Translations under genes and position numbers: made by a program | The notes under the pieces: model-generated | What the model was told of the DNA's origin: nothing | Database searches by the model: none | Seen by the model: only the letters and a program-made list of their open reading frames with translations | Assembly (NCBI GenBank): GCA_964019055.1 | Contig: OZ025208.1 | Span: 18,002,228-18,066,227, forward strand | DNA from: Anthopleura xanthogrammica | Taxonomy: Eukaryota > Cnidaria > Anthozoa > Actiniaria > Actiniidae | Reading direction: 5' to 3' | Length of the DNA stretch: 64,000 nt | Shown: piece by piece, positions 11,401 to 23,800 of the stretch | How the letters are laid out: the number at the start of each line of letters is the position of its first letter | Numbering within the stretch: the stretch's first letter is position 1

Positions 11401-14400
11401 AAACTACGGAAAAAGTGTTAAGCTGATTGGGAAACTAATTATTTGCTCAATGAATTATGAATGCTGAATAATTCCAATCACCTGTATAATAAATAATCTC
11501 TGAATATTCTAGATATAATTACCTTCCATCAACTTGCCCATGATATGATTGCTGTGATGACACAGTTGTTTTGCCTTATGATTCCTGATAATTGGGCTAC
11601 CTGTGGAATTTAACCACAGGCAGCCCACCCAAGATAATGAGATGTTTTATTTTACAGCCCTGTAGAGCACTGTTTGGACCTGAATGACCAAATACTGTGG
11701 CTGTTTGAAATTGGCCTTAATACCTTCTTTATCCTACATTTTCTGTTAAGAGTAAGTAGACAACTATTTTAATTTAGCTGTTTTTTAACAGTGGTGGTAA
11801 TATAAGGGCATCTGGGCACAGTTCATGACAATTAAAAAAGGACAATCATGGCTCATGGAAATCATTAAGTGTTCAAATTTTAAGGAAATTCATGAATCAC
11901 GATGTTTAAGGCATGTTCATCACAGATCATGAAAATTAAAAAATCATGTTCATATAATACCCCTTCGAATACACCTTACCGCCCCTGCTTTAAGGAAAAT
12001 AATATTACTCCCTTTTTTTAGTTAAGTATAATATTTTTTTTGTTTAGTTTCTTGCAGCAAATGACAAATTGTTATTCTGGTGTGATCCTTTGAGTCTTGT
12101 GGACTTCTTTACTATCCCGCAAGTGTTTGTTTCAATAATTATTCGACAAAACTGGATTGGTAAGTTATAATGTATCCGTAAGGCACATTGTCTCTTTTTT
12201 AAGTGGATATGTTCATACAAAAAAAGTTGTGTATTTGATTCACTCATGTTAACTGGTCATGACACAGCAGGTCAATATCAAAGGTTTTCCACGTATCTAT
12301 TACTCACAACTTGGGTATTGAGTGGGTTCCCTGTGGTGGTCATAGGTTAGACAAGGTGACTCTCAAAGGGATTTCCTGAGCATGAAAACCAATCACAGTG
12401 CACCAAAACCCTGACCATCCCATCACAGGGTTGCCTGTGGTGTTAAAGGTCATAGTTCAGAGAAGGTGACTCTCAAAGGGCTTTCCCTATGCATAGAAAC
12501 CAATCACAGTGCACCAAAACCATATTAACCATCCCATCAGTACTTTGTTGCTCAAAATTTGTCATAATTTTACTAGCAGATGTTAGATATCCCTCTAAGT
12601 CAATTTTCTTATTTCCAGGTCTGCGCTTTTTGCGTGCTTTGCAGTTTATCAAGCTGGCAGATATTCTGCAGTTTCTTGGTATTGTCCAAACTAGGTAAGT
12701 GTTTATTTATTTGCATTTTGTATGGATTTTGTAGGTAGTATTTTGTATGTAGTACATGGTTACTGTGTTTCCACCTGCTATATACTTGTAGCTAACACAA
12801 CATGTTTTCTTCGGCTCTTCTTTCTAGCGGTGCTGTCACCTTGAGTAAAGCCATTGGTAATCTTTGTGCTGTCTTGTTTTGTTTTGGAGGACTTGTGCAT
12901 TTGGTAGGAACATTTATTTTGACTTTTTTACAATTTTAACAAAATAATCCTACATTTGAGACTAGAATCATACGTACAGAGTGATAATCCAGATTTTGTC
13001 TTTTGTTCGTTTGGTTTAGCTTGAGAACACTGGTGATCCATGGGATTTTGAGTTACGTCAAGACTGGAATTACTTTGAGTGTCTGTACTTCCTGGTGGTA
13101 CGTGTTTATTATACATACTAAACTGGATCATCTACCCCCATCCCCTAGCCTCTCACCACCCCTACCACCAATATGTTGTTTGTCTGTACTTCCTAGTGGT
13201 ACGTGCTTATTATACATACTAAACTGGATCACTATTACATCTACCCCCTGATCCCCTCTCACCACCCCTACCACCAATATGTTGTTTGTCTGTACTTCCT
13301 GGTGGTACGTGTTTATACATACTAAGGGGGATCACTATTAGATCTACCCCCCTTCCCCTAGCCTCTCGCTGTACCCCTACCATCAATATGTTGTTTGTCT
13401 GTACTTCCTGGTGGTATGTATTTATACATACTAAACTGGATCACTATTACATCTACCCCCTTCCCCTAGCCTCCCACTGTACCCCTACCATCAATATGTT
13501 GCTTGTCTGTACTTCCTGGTGGTAGGATGTAAATGGATTGACTTTGTCTTTTCTAACTGTGTCCCTTGTGATTACAGGTTACCATGTCAACTGTTGGATA
13601 TGGAGACATGTCACCAATTACACTTTTTGGCCGAATCTTTATCATGATATTTATATGTATTGGATTGGTTAGTATAACCACTTTTACCTTGGAATAGCTT
13701 TACGCCCTACGTCTAAGATACGAATATTGATTTTATAGTTAGATTGAGTGATCCTTGTTCTAATCCCGGGGATTCTCCTAAATAAAAAAGGAGCTGATCC
13801 TTTCTCGCGGGGTTGTGGGTATAAATATAAGAGTAAGCTTAGCACCAGGGTAAGTCATCACGTATGACATCATAATCTGGTCAGATACTTTAAGCATTCT
13901 TTTGATTCATAACAGGGAATGTTTGCCACCCATATTCCATTTATCATGGAGTACTTCTCATCACACTCTGAGTACCATGGATCCTACAAGATCGCACAAG
14001 GAAGAAAGTAAGACGAGATTTAACCCTTCTATAATTACCTGTTGTAAGCAACTGTGCAAGAAAGTTAATCAGGGGAGGGTACCCTGAATGATGTGGGTCA
14101 GGGGAGGGTACCCTGAATGATGTGGGCCAGGGGAGGGTACCCTGAACTATGTGGGTCAGGGGAGGGTACCAAATGACAAGGACCACAGGGGAGGGTACCC
14201 TGAACTATGTGGGTCAGGGGAGGGTACCAAATGACAAGGACCACAGGGGAGGGTACCCTGAACGATGTGGGACCACAGGGGAGGGTACCAAATGACAAGG
14301 ACTACAGGGGAGGGTACCCTGAACGATGTGGGTCAGGGGAGGGTACCCTGAACTATGTGGGTCAGGGGAGGGTACCAAATGACAAGGACCACAGGGGAGG

Positions 14401-17400
14401 GTACCCTGAACGATGTGGGACCACAGGGGAGGGTACCCTGAACGATGTGGGACCACAGGGGAGGGTACCAAATGACAAGGACTACAGGGGAGGTTACCAA
14501 ATGACAGGTACGATAAATAGAGATTATCACATGTTAAGAGCCTGATGTCGTTTTTATTCACGAGTTTGCCGTGCATATCGCGAACAAGCGAGTCCGCAAG
14601 CGAGTGAGCGATATGTTACGGAAAACGTGTGAATAAAAATGATATCAGCTCTTAACATGTAATAATTTGTTTATTACACATTTAGGGTCGATTATATATT
14701 ATTGTATATCGCGAGATTTTATTGGACAGTTTACCGTGAAGTGATATCGTATCACTTCACTGATATGGTTTTTATTCACGGCTTTATTTCACGGATATCC
14801 ACCCTAAATGTGTAATAATTAACAATTAGTCCTCGAGTCCGAATGGTCTACGAGAGGTCTAATTGTTTTAGTAAAAGCCTACTAATCGGTCCAATAAAAG
14901 GATGCAAAAAGTTTTGGATTTTGCTTTAAATATATTTTTTTTGGTTTTCAAAACCGGCGCTTTTCGATACTAGAGGTCTATCACTAATAGACCCCTAGTA
15001 GCTCAGCCAATCACAGGGCTCGATTGGTGATAGACCATTAGTAGGTTTTTTCTAAATACTGATATATCTTTTTCAGGCACATCATACTTTGTGGGTACAT
15101 AACACACGATACTGTCGAGAATTTCCTCAGGGATTTTCTGCACAAGGATCGAGCAGATGTGATAGTCAACGTTGTAATTCTTGGAAAGTATGTTAATCCC
15201 TGACTAAAGTTTACTAATTCTAAACATTTTAACTATTTATTATTTAAACTTGGCTTTGTTTTTAAAAACTGGTCGTCTTTGTAGTTGCTTACCAGATCCA
15301 GAACTTGAAAGAATGATCAAGAAACACTATGTTCATGTGTCATATTATATTGGTACAGTATTATCAGCAGAGGACTGTAAAAGAGTCAAGGTACAATACA
15401 TACTGATGCATACAACACTTCATATTGTTGTGTAATCCGATCATCTATATTTGGTGACGTAAGAACAGGGGACCAAAAGCCCCGTACTAAACATTTAGGT
15501 TTTTATGAATTAGTTTTTACAAGAAAAGTCAACATTTTTGAGAAATATTTTATTGTTCCAGATGGGTTCCTTGAGGGTTTGGCGGGAACTTTCCGCGGCA
15601 AAACGCGTGCTCCTCCAGTTCACTCTCGGACTATCACTACTCTTTTGTGTTTCCTAATAATTGAGATATCATGTGCGCTCTGATTGGACGAAAAGTTGTT
15701 GACTAGAAAAGTTTCAAAGTCATTTTATATGGATTTGTGCATTTTCTCCCTTTCGAATAAAGAATTATATGTTTAATCCAAGCAATGTACTATGGGTGTT
15801 TAGTGGTGTAGTTGTAGTTAGTCTATACCCATACTGATGTACTATGGGTGTTTAGTGGTGTAGTTGTAGTTAGTCTATACCCATACTGATATACTATGGG
15901 TGTTTAGTGGTGTAGTTGTAGTTAGTCTATACCCATACTGATATACTATGGGTGTTTAGTGGTGTAGTTGTAGTTAGTCTATACCCATACTGATGTACTA
16001 TGGGTGTTTAGTGGTGTAGTTGTAGTTAGTCTATGCCCATACTGATGTACTGTGGGTGTTTAGTGGTGTAGTTGTAGTTAGTCTATGCCAATACTGATAT
16101 ACTATGGGTGTTTAGTGGTGTAGTTGTAGTTAGTCTATGTCCATACTGATATACTATGGGTGTTTAGTGGTGTAGTTGTAGTTAGTCTATACCCATACTG
16201 ATGTACTATGGGTGTTTAGTGGTGTAGTTTTAGTTAGTCTATACCCATACGGATGTACTATGGGTGTTTAGTGGTGTAGTTGTAGTTAGTCTATGCCCAT
16301 ACTGATATACTATGGGTGTTTAGTGGTGTAGTTGTAGTTAGTCTATACCCATACTGATGTACTATGGGTGTTTAGTGGTGTAGTTGTAGTTAGTCTATGC
16401 CCATACTGATGTACTATGGGTGTTTAGTGGTGTAGTTGTAGTTAGTCTATACCCATACTGATGTACTATGGGTGTTTAGTGGTGTAGTTGTAGTTAGTCT
16501 ATGCCCATACTGATATACTATGGGTGTTTAGTGGTGTAGTTGTAGTTAGTCTATGCCCATACTGATATACTATGGGTGTTTAGTGGTGTAGTTGTAGTTA
16601 GTCTATACCCATACTGATGTACTATGGGTGTTTAGTGGTGTAGTTGTAGTTAGTCTATACCCATACTGATGTACTATGGGTGTTTAGTGGTGTAGTTGTA
16701 GTTAGTCTATACCCATACTGATATACTATGGGTGTTTAGTGGTGTAGTTGTAGTTAGTCTATGCCCATACTGATGTACTGTGGGTGTTTAGTGGTGTAGT
16801 TGTAGTTAGTCTATACCCATACTGATGTACTATGGGTGTTTAGTGGTGTAGTTGTAGTTAGTCTATACCCATACTGATATACTATGGGTGTTTAGTGGTG
16901 TAGTTGTAGTTAGTCTATACCCATACTGATGTACTATGGGTGTTTAGTGGTGTAGTTGTAGTTAGTCTATGCCCATACTGATATACTATGGGTGTTTAGT
17001 GGTGTAGTGGTAGTTAGTCTATGCCCATACTGATATACTATGGGTGTTTAGTGATGTAGTTGTAGTTAGTCTATACCCATACTGATGTACTGTGGGTGTT
17101 TAGTGGTGTAGTTGTAGTTAGTCTATGCCCATACTGATGTACTGTGGGTGTTTAGTGGTGTAGTTGTAGTTAGTCTATGCCCATACATACTGACTATGCA
17201 TGTTTACTGATGTTTGTAGATGTCTAAGGCAGATGCCTGTCTAGTGTTATGCAACAAGAACTGCTCTGTTCCTGACACCGAAGACGAAGAAAACATTATG
17301 AGGTATTATAAGACAACAAAACCAATCGTTTTCTAGCAATCAAAGCAGTATTTAAATTTGATCGAACCCTGAAACAACCTCTGCTTTCTTTGGACAGGGT

Positions 17401-17777
17401 TGTTGGTATCAAGAACTTCTTTCCAAAGATGAGGGTCATTATTCAGTTGCTTCAATACCACAACAAGGTTGGTAATAACTATATCTTTCTCTGTAGCTGG
17501 CCCTTATTTATGGAACTCGCTCCCTCAGGATTTTAGGAATGCAGATACATTAGAAAGTTTTAAGACTAAGGTTAAGACATATCTTTTCTCTCAGGCATTT
17601 TTTTAATTAAATTAGTTTTTAGAATAATTTTTTTTCTTTTTATTAGAACAATTTTTTATTTTCAATTGGTTATCATATTTATATATATACATATTAGTTT
17701 TTCGTTTCTAGCTATTTTATATATTAATTGTTAAGCGCTATTGATCTTTAGTGTAAATAGCGCTATAGAAATAAAGG

Positions 17778-17814
<37 letters not shown>

Positions 17815-20800
17815 TTATATATAAATATACACGTATTATATGTCATATTTCCTGTCCAGAAGTATCTTTAGTTAGTAACTTGTATAAATGTTACCAAACA
17901 GGCCTACCTGCTGAACATTCCATCGTGGGACTCGAGGATAGGGGATGATGTCGTATGTGTTGGCGAGGTAAGGCTTGATATTCTGCATCTCAAAAGATTG
18001 ATTTTAATTGCTTTTCCATAATCATCAAAATATTTTATATTTTGTTTTGCAGCTTAAACTTGGTTTCATCGCCCAAAGTTGCTTGTCTCCCGGGTTCTCC
18101 ACCTTGCTGGCGAACATCTTCTCAATGAGATCCAATGACTTGGTAAGAATGTACTATATCGCACGTCGTATTAAAATCATGTTTGTGATGGTTGAAAGTG
18201 TTTATAATGTTGCTAAACATGCAGAAAGATGATGATACTACGAGTGATGATGACTGGAGAAAGTGGTACGTACGAGGAACAAACTGCGAGTTGTACACAG
18301 AAAAACTAGCGCCTTCCTTCAAGAGTTTGGCATTCAAGCAAGTAGCTGAGTAAGTAATGAAACGACAATCAAAACCGATATTCAAAAACCACCAATAAAG
18401 TCGACACGAGAATAATAAACACACCAGCGATGAATGTCATTAACGTTAAAACATTGTTTAACCATATTAACTATATATGGTTAAAATAAAAACAGAATTC
18501 GTCAAAGGTGGCGTAGCGGTAATACACTCTATGAACTTAAGCTCTGACCCGGGCTTCTTTAAATATTTGAGTAGAAGTTGCTGTGTTTTCCCTAACTGCA
18601 GAAGACTGACCTCGGCCATGGCTCGTGTAGCTATGTCAAACTTTAATAATAATAATAATAATAATAATGGGTTCTTATATAGCGCATTTCACATCGTCTC
18701 AATGCGCTTTACAATTTTTGACCAGTGGAGGACTTTTACGGGCTGCATATTAAGGCGCTATTAGCAGCCGTGCAGCTTACAATCATGAGTGAATTGTTTA
18801 GACGGCAAAGGTGACACATAATGATCATTGATAGATAATGATAATGACTTATGACGTAATGTGGTTGCTTTACAGAATTTGTTTTGAGAAATTAAATCTT
18901 CTCCTGATTGCGATTGAAGTAACAAAGCTGGACGGGGAAAAAACGTAAGTACATGACTCTTGTAGCAGCAGTAGTTGAGCTACATGAATATGGGATGGGA
19001 TGAAATATACGTGGAAATGATTACTCTAGTGTTAGGGTTTATTACCCACACACGTTTAGCTTGTTGGACGACGTTGTTTTGAATGTTCAGCTCTATACGT
19101 AATACGCTTGTTTTGTATCGAGACGTATTTGTCTTTTTTGTTTCAGTTTTGCTATTAATCCTAAAGACAAGACACTGACCATTCAAGCCAACACACTGGG
19201 TTACTTTCTTGCAGGATCTTCTCAAGAAGTCAAAAGGTATTCAAATCTCGTAAACATACAAGTATAATCCAGGGCTCGAAATAGGAAACAATTATAGCCT
19301 GCCAGTCCAGTAAATTTTGCCTGGCTTTTTATTATTTTTATTTTTGATTTGGCAGTTCACCGTTATTTTTGCCTGCCAAACCTTAAGTTTTGCCTGGCTT
19401 TTGGCCATTGGCAGACCGCTATTTCGAGCCCTGTAATCACTTGTCCTTGAGTGTCGAGGAGAGGTGCATTATATACTCATGATCAGATCCAGTTCATTAA
19501 TGATTTGAAAATCCGCCTGCAAATAGAATCTCCAAAAACGCAAAACTAAATTCGAATTGAATCCCCCTAGAAACTTCCACCACCATCAACATGTACAATA
19601 TTTGTTTTTCCACGAGTATATTGATGTTACAGAAAAGTGGTTATTATATTGCAGGGCCTACTATTATTGTACGACATGCCATTCTAATATTAGCGATCCT
19701 GAACTCATCAAAGAATGTGAATGTGTAAAACGTAAGTACAGTAGTTATGATCCTTTTCATCAATTCGTACTCAATTTTCTTTTGTTCACTTTTGTTTTAT
19801 TGTTCGTTACATTTATGTCATACGTAACGCATGCGCTTGCGTGTCTTGTTGTTGTTGTTGTTCAAAGATAAATTAAGCCCGTATTTTATGCTGCTGTCTT
19901 CTGATTTTGCGTGTTTTTTCATCCTTTCTTTTTCTCATGATATATTATAAGACATTCAGCCAATGATCTACTATATCTAGGCGTTTGTAAACTGTGAGAC
20001 TATAAGAGTATCATATGGATGGTAAGACCAACAAATACTCAAGAACAGAACCAGGAATCTACTGCTCAGTGTTGATGGCTTTACAAAACTGTACGCATCG
20101 ACTCAGGACTACTCCACTTGACTTGTTTATCGATAGGATACTATTTGTACTCTCTCTACCCCTGTGTGTCTTTATTGGTACAGGCCTATTTGTACTCTCT
20201 CTACCCCTGTGTGTCTTTATTGGTACAGGCCTATTTGTACTCTCTCTACCACTCTGTGTCGTTATTGGTACAGGCCTATTTGTACTCTCTCTACCCCTCT
20301 GTGTCGTTATTGGTACAGGCCTATTTGTACTCTCTCTACCCCTCTGTGTCGTTATTGGTACAGGCCTATTTGTACTCTCTCTACCACTCTGTGTCGTTAT
20401 TGGTACAGGCCTATTTGTACTCTCTCTACCCCTCCGTGTCGTTATTGGTACCGGCCTATTTGTACTCTCTCTATCCCTCTGTGTCATTATTGGTACAGGC
20501 CTATTTGTATTCCAGTTGTATTAAGTTTTTGTGGTTGGTTTGTCCTTCCAGGAAGACTTACAGCTCTTCGTAACTTTGAAGCAGCTGTGGTAGCCACCCA
20601 CCGTTAGTATTGCTTGATTCACTAACCCTCTCGTTCTTGTAGAATACGAATGATATGTTTAGTGTCCTTGCCCTTAGCCCCTCTTGTTTTCTGCATGACG
20701 TTCAGTTGCATGCAACAGTTTTAGTTAAGCTTACAAGCTGCTGGCCATGTTGGCAGGCTATCAGATACAACTGACTATCAAATGTCGGCTTTCTTGTTTG

Positions 20801-23800
20801 ATCTAAAGAGATGCAGCAGATCTTGATCAAGAGGGAGTCTGAAGCTGCAGAACTAACCAATTCATAATCGAAATCTGCCTTTGTTTTCCTGTTTTTCTGT
20901 GTTTCTTGTAAGGAGTTCATATCTCCTTTTTCTGCTTGAGTGTTTTTGGCTTTTTGAATGTCGTCAAATGTATCGTAATCTCCGCGTATAGTTAAGCTAA
21001 TTCCTAAACTTGTTTAAGAGATGTAGTAAATTAAAAATGCTTCTAAATGAGTTAAAGTTAAATAGCGCACAACACCATAGCCACGTCACGTCACGTCAAG
21101 ATAAAATAAATAACAAATGATAAAGAAGCAATAAAAACATCTAGACGGTATGAAAAGGACAATACTTTTGATGACTGTGATTCAGGAAGTCATGCATGTT
21201 ACTGTTAAAAACAGGAATAGAGGATGATGAACCGAAAGAAATCATTCAAGGACGAGGATGTAAGTGTCTAACAAATCAAAATACACTTTAAAAAGAAAAA
21301 AAAAGCGAAAAAAGAAGTTTCTTAATTTGAATGGTTGCGTGATCGAGATCGAGCCGAGTTGGCAGATATAGTTCATAAAAACGAGATGAATTGATTCAGT
21401 TCTACCAATTTGATTAGGTGTACAGTCGAAGAGAAAAGATAGAATGTTCTTTGGCCCCTGTAAGTTAGTATTCTCTGATTTCCTTCTCCTAGCTAGTAAC
21501 GCGGGCCTCGATTAAAGACAATTACTAGTGTCATTACAGTAAGACAGTCAGTTTACTAGGATTACAAGGGAGATAAATACTGCCAGGTTAGTTTTACTAC
21601 TAGATTACTAAAGGCATGTCCTACACAAGGGTATTTGCATGATTGCCCAAGATCGTTCAACATAGTTTGAAAATTAATGTATTTGTTTCACTCACTCACG
21701 AAGTTTATCGAAAGGCCGAAAAAGTTGGTCCACTCAGCATCTCAAACAAGACTTTTCAAGGAGATGAGCCCGCCCCCAATGGGCATACAGGCAAGTGATT
21801 CTACGTTACCATAGCAACAAAGCCCTGATCCTGGAATCTCTACTAATGCTAACACTACGCATATGCATGGAGCATGACTAGATTGGGGCTAACCGCATGG
21901 ATTATGTACAAGAAACATTTGACGATAAAACATAAACAAGACTGTCATATACGATAAAATAACTAAACATTAATATGACGATAAATAAATGATATAAACT
22001 AAAACAGAATCGTAAAAACTATAAAACTATGACATCTTACTAAAGTCACTTAAAGACACTTCACTTTGATTCACATAACATTTAATTTGAACAAAAAGTA
22101 CATTTTATTTTGTTATAGTTATAATTTTTATTTTCAGGACGCTCATTTTTTGACTTTCTAGTAATAACTTTACGCAGTAAAACTGCTTTTCAGTTTGACA
22201 TATATACATGTCCTCGATCATTGACAGCGCATGGATGTTGATGAACACAGTTGAATCCGAATCCCTTGGTCAAATGTGCTCAGTGATTGTATGATTCTCC
22301 ACCGAATCGATGTCTAGTTATCCCCAGCCATGTTCATTACGTAATATCTTCTTGCTCTTGGTCTTGTACTGGTTTTAATGTTTCTTTTTTTAGGGACGTT
22401 TTGCCTCCACAATATAATTTTAATGTTGCTGTTGTTTGCTTGTCCTTGACTAGTCCTTTATTTTTCAATGTTATTCAAGTGATCATAACAGCGTTTCTTT
22501 CATATATTACACCGTCACGCAATACCACCATTACATGTCACACACTACAAGTATTTTATGTCACGCATTATTACCATACATTTTTATATCATTAGAAGGT
22601 AAATCAGCTAGGTCTTTAAGGAGTCTAGTGGCAGAAGCCTTGCCCGGACTTTCACTAGGTGTAGAGGGTCATCGTACGGTTTGGAACGTGGCAGTTAGAG
22701 CAAGGACGGACAATCTGGACGAAGAAAATCGTAAGGGTGTAACTGGTGAACTGGGCTTCAGTGATTGTCGATCCATTAAGAATCAGAATACGCAGGAAAT
22801 GGCACCTTAATTAAAAAAGAATCATTTGCTTAAACGTACAGTGGCATTTCACACAAAATGAATAGAAAAAAATAAGGACGTGACAATCACTGGATCTTGC
22901 TTCACCCTCCTATTGAAGCCAGGGCTGCACATGCGCAGTAGTGCATGGTAGGAACTGTTGCACCTTGAGAATGGTGCATGATTGATGATATGATGGTGTT
23001 AGTCTAGTATGATGGTGTAGTAGGTAAATACTCTACTGACCATTCACATGGGCTGCACATGAGTAACAGTGTATGGTAAGACAGTATTACACCTTATTGA
23101 TGATGGTGTTAGTCTAGTATGATGGTGTAGTAGGTAAATACTCCACTGATCATTCACATGGGCTGCACATGAGTAACAGTGTATGGTAAGACAGTATTAC
23201 ACCTTATTCATGATGGTGTTAGTCTAGTATGATGGTGTAGTAGGTAAATACTCCACTGATCATTCACATGGGCTGCACATGAGTAACAGTGTATGGTAAG
23301 ACAGTATTACACCTTATTCATGATGGTGTTAGTATAGTAGGATGGTGTAGTAGGTAAATACTCTACTGATCATCTACATGGGTTGCACATGAGTAACAGT
23401 GTATGGTAAGACAGTATTACACCTTATTCATGATGGTGTTAGTCTAGTATGATGGTGTAGTAGGTAAATACTCTACTGATCATCTACATGGGCTGCACAT
23501 GAGTAACAGTGTATGGTAAGACAGTATTACACCTTATTCATGATGGTGTTAGTCTAGTATGATGGTGTGCATGTTAGTCTAGTATGATGGTGTAGTAGGT
23601 AAATACTCTACTGATCATCTACATGGGTTGCACATGAATAACGGTGGTTCCATGGAATTTTTCTAACCATGTTTTTCGTTAATTCTCATCGTAACAATTG
23701 CATGAATTATCGTTCACCTCACTTGATTAATGAACATTTATCCTGCTTGTTGCCAATGCAAGGACACCCATCTTTGGATTATCACTAACTTTAGTTTGCT

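Noticed and set aside
14098..14576. ORFs on both strands across 14.1-14.6 kb
   Set aside because: By-products of the 29-bp minisatellite.
20015..20607. Overlapping ORFs of 140-170 codons in several frames
   Set aside because: They arise from the 45-bp tandem repeat, whose length is a multiple of three. No conserved domain and intronic position.
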